Positions 13,488 through 16,834 of a stretch of DNA of 16,834 nucleotides are shown here, piece after piece. Numbering within the stretch: the stretch's first letter is position 1; each line of letters begins with the position of its first letter. The notes beneath the pieces are model-generated. The model searched no databases. It was not told the origin of the DNA and saw only the letters and a list, made by a program, of their open reading frames with translations. Location: assembly GCA_020072905.1 (NCBI GenBank), contig JAIQGB010000140.1, positions 1 to 16,834 on the forward strand, in the 5' to 3' direction. A program made the translations under genes and the position numbers. This DNA is from Terriglobia bacterium (lineage in GTDB: Bacteria; Acidobacteriota; Terriglobia; UBA7540).

Positions 13488-14858
13488 TCAGTTGGCGCCG
13501 GAGACGATGAGGTCGTAGACGAAGTCCGGCCGCGCGCTGCCTCTCCAGTCAAGCACGTGAACGTAGAACGTCACGGGGTCCGTGCCCGTGCCGGGGACCT
13601 GGAACTGCAAACGCGAATCGTGTGAGATGCCCACCCAGATATCGTCGTTGAGGCAAGCCCGGTCGAAGAGACCGTAAGCGTCGTCTCCGGGACGGCAGGT
13701 CGTGAAGCGATTGCCGTTCGCGTCGACGACCTCAATCACCGAATCGAGAGGGCTGGCGGGCGTGAGGCGATCCGCCAGGGTTTCGACCGTGATGATCGCG
13801 CCCGGGTTGGCGGCCAGCGCATAGTAGTCGTTGTCGGGGAAGGCGGGCCCTTCCACGGGGTCCGAATAAGGACTGATCGAGGCGCGGAACGTCCCGTTCG
13901 AAATCGGCGTCGCCGTGGCCGGTGAATCGTTCCGTCCGAGGTTGCTGCTGATCGTGAGGCTCAGCGCCTTGCTCGCCGTCTGCACAACCCTCGTCGTCTC
14001 GGTTATCTCCAATGTGAAGTCAAATGTCCCTTCCGCAGTGGGTACGCCTCTTATCTCGAAGCTGAAGTCATTGACGACCAGCCCGCTGGGGAGGGATCCT
14101 GATGTAATGGTTGGCGCATATTCATGATACGACTCGTTGCGCTCAATACTGATTGTGACGCGGTACGGGACATTGGGCCTACCGGCAGGCAGTCTGCTCG
14201 TCGTGATCTGCAAGCGCTTGTAGACGACTACGTCGAACGAGTGCCAAACTGTTTGGACAGGGGGGCCAGCGTCACTAATGTGGATATTAAACACCCAGTG
14301 CCCATACTGTGTGGGCGTTCCGCTCAGAACCCCATCCGAAGATAGGGTAAGGCCAGGGGGGACATCCCCGGTCGCGGTCCAGGTGTATGGCTTGGTTCCA
14401 CCCGACGCCTCCAGAGTCTGGGTGTACGGCTCGTTCAGCCACGACACTGGCTCAAATGGTGATGTGATGACGAGCTCCTCGACAACCCTTAAGCTCAGAG
14501 GTCGGGTGGCACTGTGCGACGCCGCGTCTGTGACCTGCACAGTAAACTCAGACAGCCCGGCTTCGCTCGTGACGCCGTTGAGATAACCGGAGCCGAGTAG
14601 AACCAGACCTACGGGAAGACTCCCGGAGGCAATCGTCCAAGCGTAGGGCTTCTTCCCCCCGCTTGCAGCAAGGAACTGCGAGTATGCCTGCCCTGTAATC
14701 CCTTCTGGGATTGAAGTCGTCGTCACCGTCAGGGGACTGGGCGGGGGTGACGAACCGCCTCCTCCGCCGCAGGACGTGAGGAGCAGCAGCGAGGCCAGAA
14801 CGCTCGCGGCAAGCAGCGCAGGAGCACGGCGGGCGGATTGGGCGCAGCGAGTCTTCAT
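13488..14858 (-). CDS. Lipoprotein with Ig-like (He_PIG-type) repeats and PPC-like C-terminal domain
   Basis: A 456-residue surface or periplasmic lipoprotein. The signal peptide ends in the lipobox LTSC (Cys30), followed by a glycine/serine/proline linker. Three putative Ig-like repeats follow at about residues 45-125, 130-210 and 215-300. Their hallmarks are SGGKKPYAWTIASGSLPVGL, SGGTKPYTWTATGDVPPGL with DGVLSGTPTQYG, and ITSGSLPSGL with GVPTAEGTFDF. Residues 305-456 (PISNGTFRASIS, DNDYYALAANPG, FYVHVLDWRG) resemble the pre-peptidase C-terminal (PPC) domain, which often accompanies secreted proteases. ATG 14858 overlaps the protease stop codon (ATGA) with AGAGG upstream, so the two are coupled; a longer frame to 14924 is less likely. 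It probably binds carbohydrate or protein at the cell surface, or helps the protease. No catalytic motif. Confidence 0.86.
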   Translation of the reverse strand: MKTRCAQSARRAPALLAASVLASLLLLTSCGGGGGSSPPPSPLTVTTTSIPEGITGQAYSQFLAASGGKKPYAWTIASGSLPVGLVLLGSGYLNGVTSEAGLSEFTVQVTDAASHSATRPLSLRVVEELVITSPFEPVSWLNEPYTQTLEASGGTKPYTWTATGDVPPGLTLSSDGVLSGTPTQYGHWVFNIHISDAGPPVQTVWHSFDVVVYKRLQITTSRLPAGRPNVPYRVTISIERNESYHEYAPTITSGSLPSGLVVNDFSFEIRGVPTAEGTFDFTLEITETTRVVQTASKALSLTISSNLGRNDSPATATPISNGTFRASISPYSDPVEGPAFPDNDYYALAANPGAIITVETLADRLTPASPLDSVIEVVDANGNRFTTCRPGDDAYGLFDRACLNDDIWVGISHDSRLQFQVPGTGTDPVTFYVHVLDWRGSARPDFVYDLIVSGAN

Positions 14859-16282
14859 GCCTCTAGCGGAGAAGGATCCAAGTCCTCTTCCCGCAGCCAG
14901 GCGGGTGGAGGATCGATGAGCCACAGTTGCGAACTCTCGAACGAATCGAAGCGCGGCGGCGTGCCATTCAGGATGATGTTGAGGTCGCTGACGATGGCGC
15001 CCGCCGCGACAGTGACGGCGTCCTGCGTAAGCTCGTGATCCGTCGCCGATTCATTGGCGTTCCAGTATTCGCCGTGGCTGGGATTAGGAATGGGCGGATA
15101 GAGAGGCCCCAACTCTGCTCCGGCGAGCAAAGGCGAGACCGATTCCACCCAGACGTAGTAACTCCCGGGCGGCACGGGAATGTCGTACGTTCCCATGAGC
15201 AGCGGATTGCGTGAGCCGAGGGGTGTGCCGAAGTCATTGTCGCCGGTGACGGTCTGCCCGGGATTGCCCGTGAAGAGGTAGCCGGAAAACACCGACACCG
15301 CCACGCGCTGGGGAGTGGTGGTACTCCGCGCGATTACGTTCAGACCCTGCGCGGGCGTCTCGCCGTCGGAGAAAAGGATGGTGCCGCGCAGGGTTCCGTA
15401 TCGCGTGTTGAACGGAATCCGGTCGGGCGGAGCATTGGCAGTCTCGGGATAAAGCTCGGAGACCCAGGCCAGATCGTCGGGAGCGAGCATGGGAAGCCCG
15501 GCCGTACTCCTTGCCTGGCAGATCGCGTAGGGGAACATCAAGGGCAGTCCGGCCAAGTCGTCGACCGAGCAAGCGCCGAAGGGCTCAAAGAGAACTTCCG
15601 TATTGATCTGCGAGTGGTCGAGCCCGACGAAGTGGCCGAGCTCGTGCGCGACGGCCTCATCGAACTCCGCAGCGGTCATCTCGTAGTTGGCCGGATACGA
15701 ATCGGGGGTGTTGATCCCATCCCGATTCTGGCCGTTGAACATTCCACCGGCGGACAGGATATGTCCGGTAGCAGGGTCGAGCTGGCAAGGTCCGGCAAAA
15801 CCGATGATGGCCGAGTCGCCGAGCAGTTGATAGAAGATGCTGCCGTCGGCGTCGAAGATCACGGGGCTCTGGACGCCATCGTTGCAGGAGCCCATCACGG
15901 CGTCGTATTCCTCGACGGTGCTCACGTCGCCATCGCTGAAAGCTCCGTAGCTCTGAAGGGGGCCGGCATACGTAAAGGTGATGTTCGCCGTCGGCATGTT
16001 CTGCCAGACCTGAAACATCGCCTGGACGCGCGCCACTCCCGTGGCGTTGTTCACCGTCACCGTCCCATCGGGTTTGCGGGCCAGCGGGCCGCCGTCCACG
16101 CGATATTGAACCGGCGCCGAAGTGTCCCAAACGAACGGCTGGCCCTCCACGCCATACCCCGGGCCGCCGACGATCAGCGGGCCTCCCGCGCGGACCACCA
16201 CGGGCAGCAACAGGACGCCACTCAGGGCCGAAAGCAGGCCGGCCAACAGGAGGGAGTGTTTGAAGGTGGAGCGGGTGCGCAT
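14855..16282 (-). CDS. Secreted metzincin-type zinc metalloprotease (matrixin-like)
   Basis: A 475-residue exported protease. A signal peptide (MRTRSTFKHSLLLAGLLSAL, then a further hydrophobic run ending VVRA) precedes the mature protein. The catalytic signature HELGHFVGLDH is complete: zinc ligands His213, His217 and His223, and base Glu214. Met249 in LMFPYA is a candidate Met-turn, and APDDLAWVSELYP closes the domain, much as in matrixins. The upstream part (VQAMFQVWQNMPTANITFTY) also fits the first strand and helix of that fold. After the catalytic domain, residues about 300-400 (GTLRGTILFSDGETPAQGL, GTYDIPVPPGSYYVWVESV) resemble a carboxypeptidase-regulatory-type beta domain. ATG 16282 was chosen because it lies 2 bases after the previous stop and starts a clean signal peptide. 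The 113 residues of open frame upstream overlap the previous gene and are not signal-like. Confidence 0.92.
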   Translation of the reverse strand: MRTRSTFKHSLLLAGLLSALSGVLLLPVVVRAGGPLIVGGPGYGVEGQPFVWDTSAPVQYRVDGGPLARKPDGTVTVNNATGVARVQAMFQVWQNMPTANITFTYAGPLQSYGAFSDGDVSTVEEYDAVMGSCNDGVQSPVIFDADGSIFYQLLGDSAIIGFAGPCQLDPATGHILSAGGMFNGQNRDGINTPDSYPANYEMTAAEFDEAVAHELGHFVGLDHSQINTEVLFEPFGACSVDDLAGLPLMFPYAICQARSTAGLPMLAPDDLAWVSELYPETANAPPDRIPFNTRYGTLRGTILFSDGETPAQGLNVIARSTTTPQRVAVSVFSGYLFTGNPGQTVTGDNDFGTPLGSRNPLLMGTYDIPVPPGSYYVWVESVSPLLAGAELGPLYPPIPNPSHGEYWNANESATDHELTQDAVTVAAGAIVSDLNIILNGTPPRFDSFESSQLWLIDPPPAWLREEDLDPSPLEA

Positions 16283-16284
16283 GG

Positions 16285-16834
16285 TCAATCCAAATTCACC
16301 AACTGGAGTTGCCGGGCGAGTTCGCGCAGGTCGTCGAGCGCGATCGGGCCTGCCTGGTGCTGGCGGATCAGCGCGGCAACTTGTGGGCCGAGGTTCGTCC
16401 GCTTGCGATCCAACTGCGTTGCGAGGCCGCGGAACAGGCCAGCATTGCCGTGGCCGTTCGTCGCCACTTCGCGCCCCTGGGCGTCTCGCGTGATGCGGAA
16501 GCGGCCCTGCTCCAGACCTGCCGGGCTGGTGAGGCCGTAGCGCGTGGTGGGATTCATCAGCAGGAGAAGGTGCTGGCCTTTGTGGTAGCCCGCCGCGTCG
16601 TAGCGGTCGCGGACATCCCAAATGAATTGGCGGAAAGTGAAAGTCCGTCCGGCCTCGCCTTTCAGAGTTTCGGCGACGCGCAGAGTCACGACGACCGTGA
16701 AGAGATGGTGCAGATCCGGATGAGGCTCGACGCGGGCGCTCACTACATATCCACGCACGATGACCGCCGACTGCGTGACGAGTTGAGCGAGGTTCCTCGA
16801 ACTGGTCAGGGCGCCCCGTTGCCCGCGGGCGGAC
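16285..16834 (-). CDS. Protein of unknown function, operon partner of the metalloprotease (5' end cut by window)
   Basis: The frame is open from the right edge of the window to the stop at 16285, giving at least 182 residues; the true start lies beyond base 16834. A GTG at 16758 exists, but sequence upstream of it (NLAQLVTQSAVIVRGYVVSARV) reads as one continuous domain with what follows, so it is not the start. The visible part has beta strands (LFTVVVTLRVAETLKGE, FTFRQFIWDVRDRY), a segment KGQHLLLLMNPTTRYGLTSPAGLEQGRFRI, and a helical tail rich in Arg and Leu. I recognise no named family. Only two bases separate it from the protease gene, so they are surely co-transcribed. An exported location is likely from the context but cannot be seen. 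Confidence 0.8.
   Translation of the reverse strand, partial: SARGQRGALTSSRNLAQLVTQSAVIVRGYVVSARVEPHPDLHHLFTVVVTLRVAETLKGEAGRTFTFRQFIWDVRDRYDAAGYHKGQHLLLLMNPTTRYGLTSPAGLEQGRFRITRDAQGREVATNGHGNAGLFRGLATQLDRKRTNLGPQVAALIRQHQAGPIALDDLRELARQLQLVNLD

Noticed and set aside
15614..16540. Rightward open frame of 308 codons over the metalloprotease
   Set aside because: It is antisense to the HELGHFVGLDH frame and crosses three features; composition is shadow-like.
16283..16621. 113-residue N-terminal extension of the metalloprotease
   Set aside because: It overlaps the previous gene in another frame, is rich in Pro/Arg, and would bury the clear signal peptide that starts at ATG 16282.

Overview
This window looks like a G+C-rich chromosomal segment from a soil-type Acidobacteriota (Terriglobia-like) genome or metagenome contig. 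That placement is an inference from the mix of lineage-typical exported proteins, a gluconate-dehydrogenase-like GMC/subunit-3 pair and abundant short intergenic repeats. No rRNA, tRNA, CRISPR array, transposase, integrase or phage gene is visible.

Layout from left to right. (1) Minus strand, 1-2247: a gluconate 2-dehydrogenase subunit-3-like Tat-exported protein followed by its GMC flavoprotein partner, whose 3' end is cut by the window edge. (2) Plus strand, 2569-5573: a membrane-anchored TPR protein translationally coupled (GTGA overlap) to a ClC-type chloride transporter with a degenerate CBS-like tail. (3) Plus strand, 5636-7369: a possible 24-codon leader ORF, then a second, orphan GMC oxidoreductase paralogous to the first. 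(4) Plus strand, 7449-9008: an ECF-sigma-like protein that lacks the core-binding part of region 2, an overlapping single-TM anti-sigma-like protein and an exported beta-rich protein. (5) Minus strand, 9299-9733: a two-CBS-domain protein. (6) Plus strand, 10094-12357: a GT39-type membrane glycosyltransferase, then elongation factor P with Asn at the loop-tip position. (7) Minus strand, 12480-13313: an exported protein of unknown function. (8) Minus strand, 13488 to the right edge: a three-gene exported set made of an unrecognised protein cut by the window edge, a metzincin-type zinc protease (HELGHFVGLDH) and a lipoprotein with Ig-like (He_PIG-type) repeats and a PPC-like C-terminus. The last two genes overlap by ATGA.

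Two repeat classes fill most intergenic space. Four double-hairpin palindromic elements (1618-1672, 9050-9135, 9858-9930, 13391-13449) share one architecture (GTAG...CTAC ends around inner hairpins). Their stem sequences differ but stay paired. Four arrays of degenerate 7-bp units (9171-9296, 11621-11641, 12367-12387 with 12447-12481, 13453-13487) all lie at or within a few bases of stop codons. These repeats, the truncated sigma factor and the protease/lipoprotein operon are the most unusual parts of the window. The enzymes themselves belong to known families.

Functionally, regions 1 and 3 suggest periplasmic or membrane-linked sugar/alcohol oxidation. Region 4 looks like an envelope-signalling cassette. 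Region 8 looks like a secreted proteolysis/surface module. No obvious pathway links the blocks.
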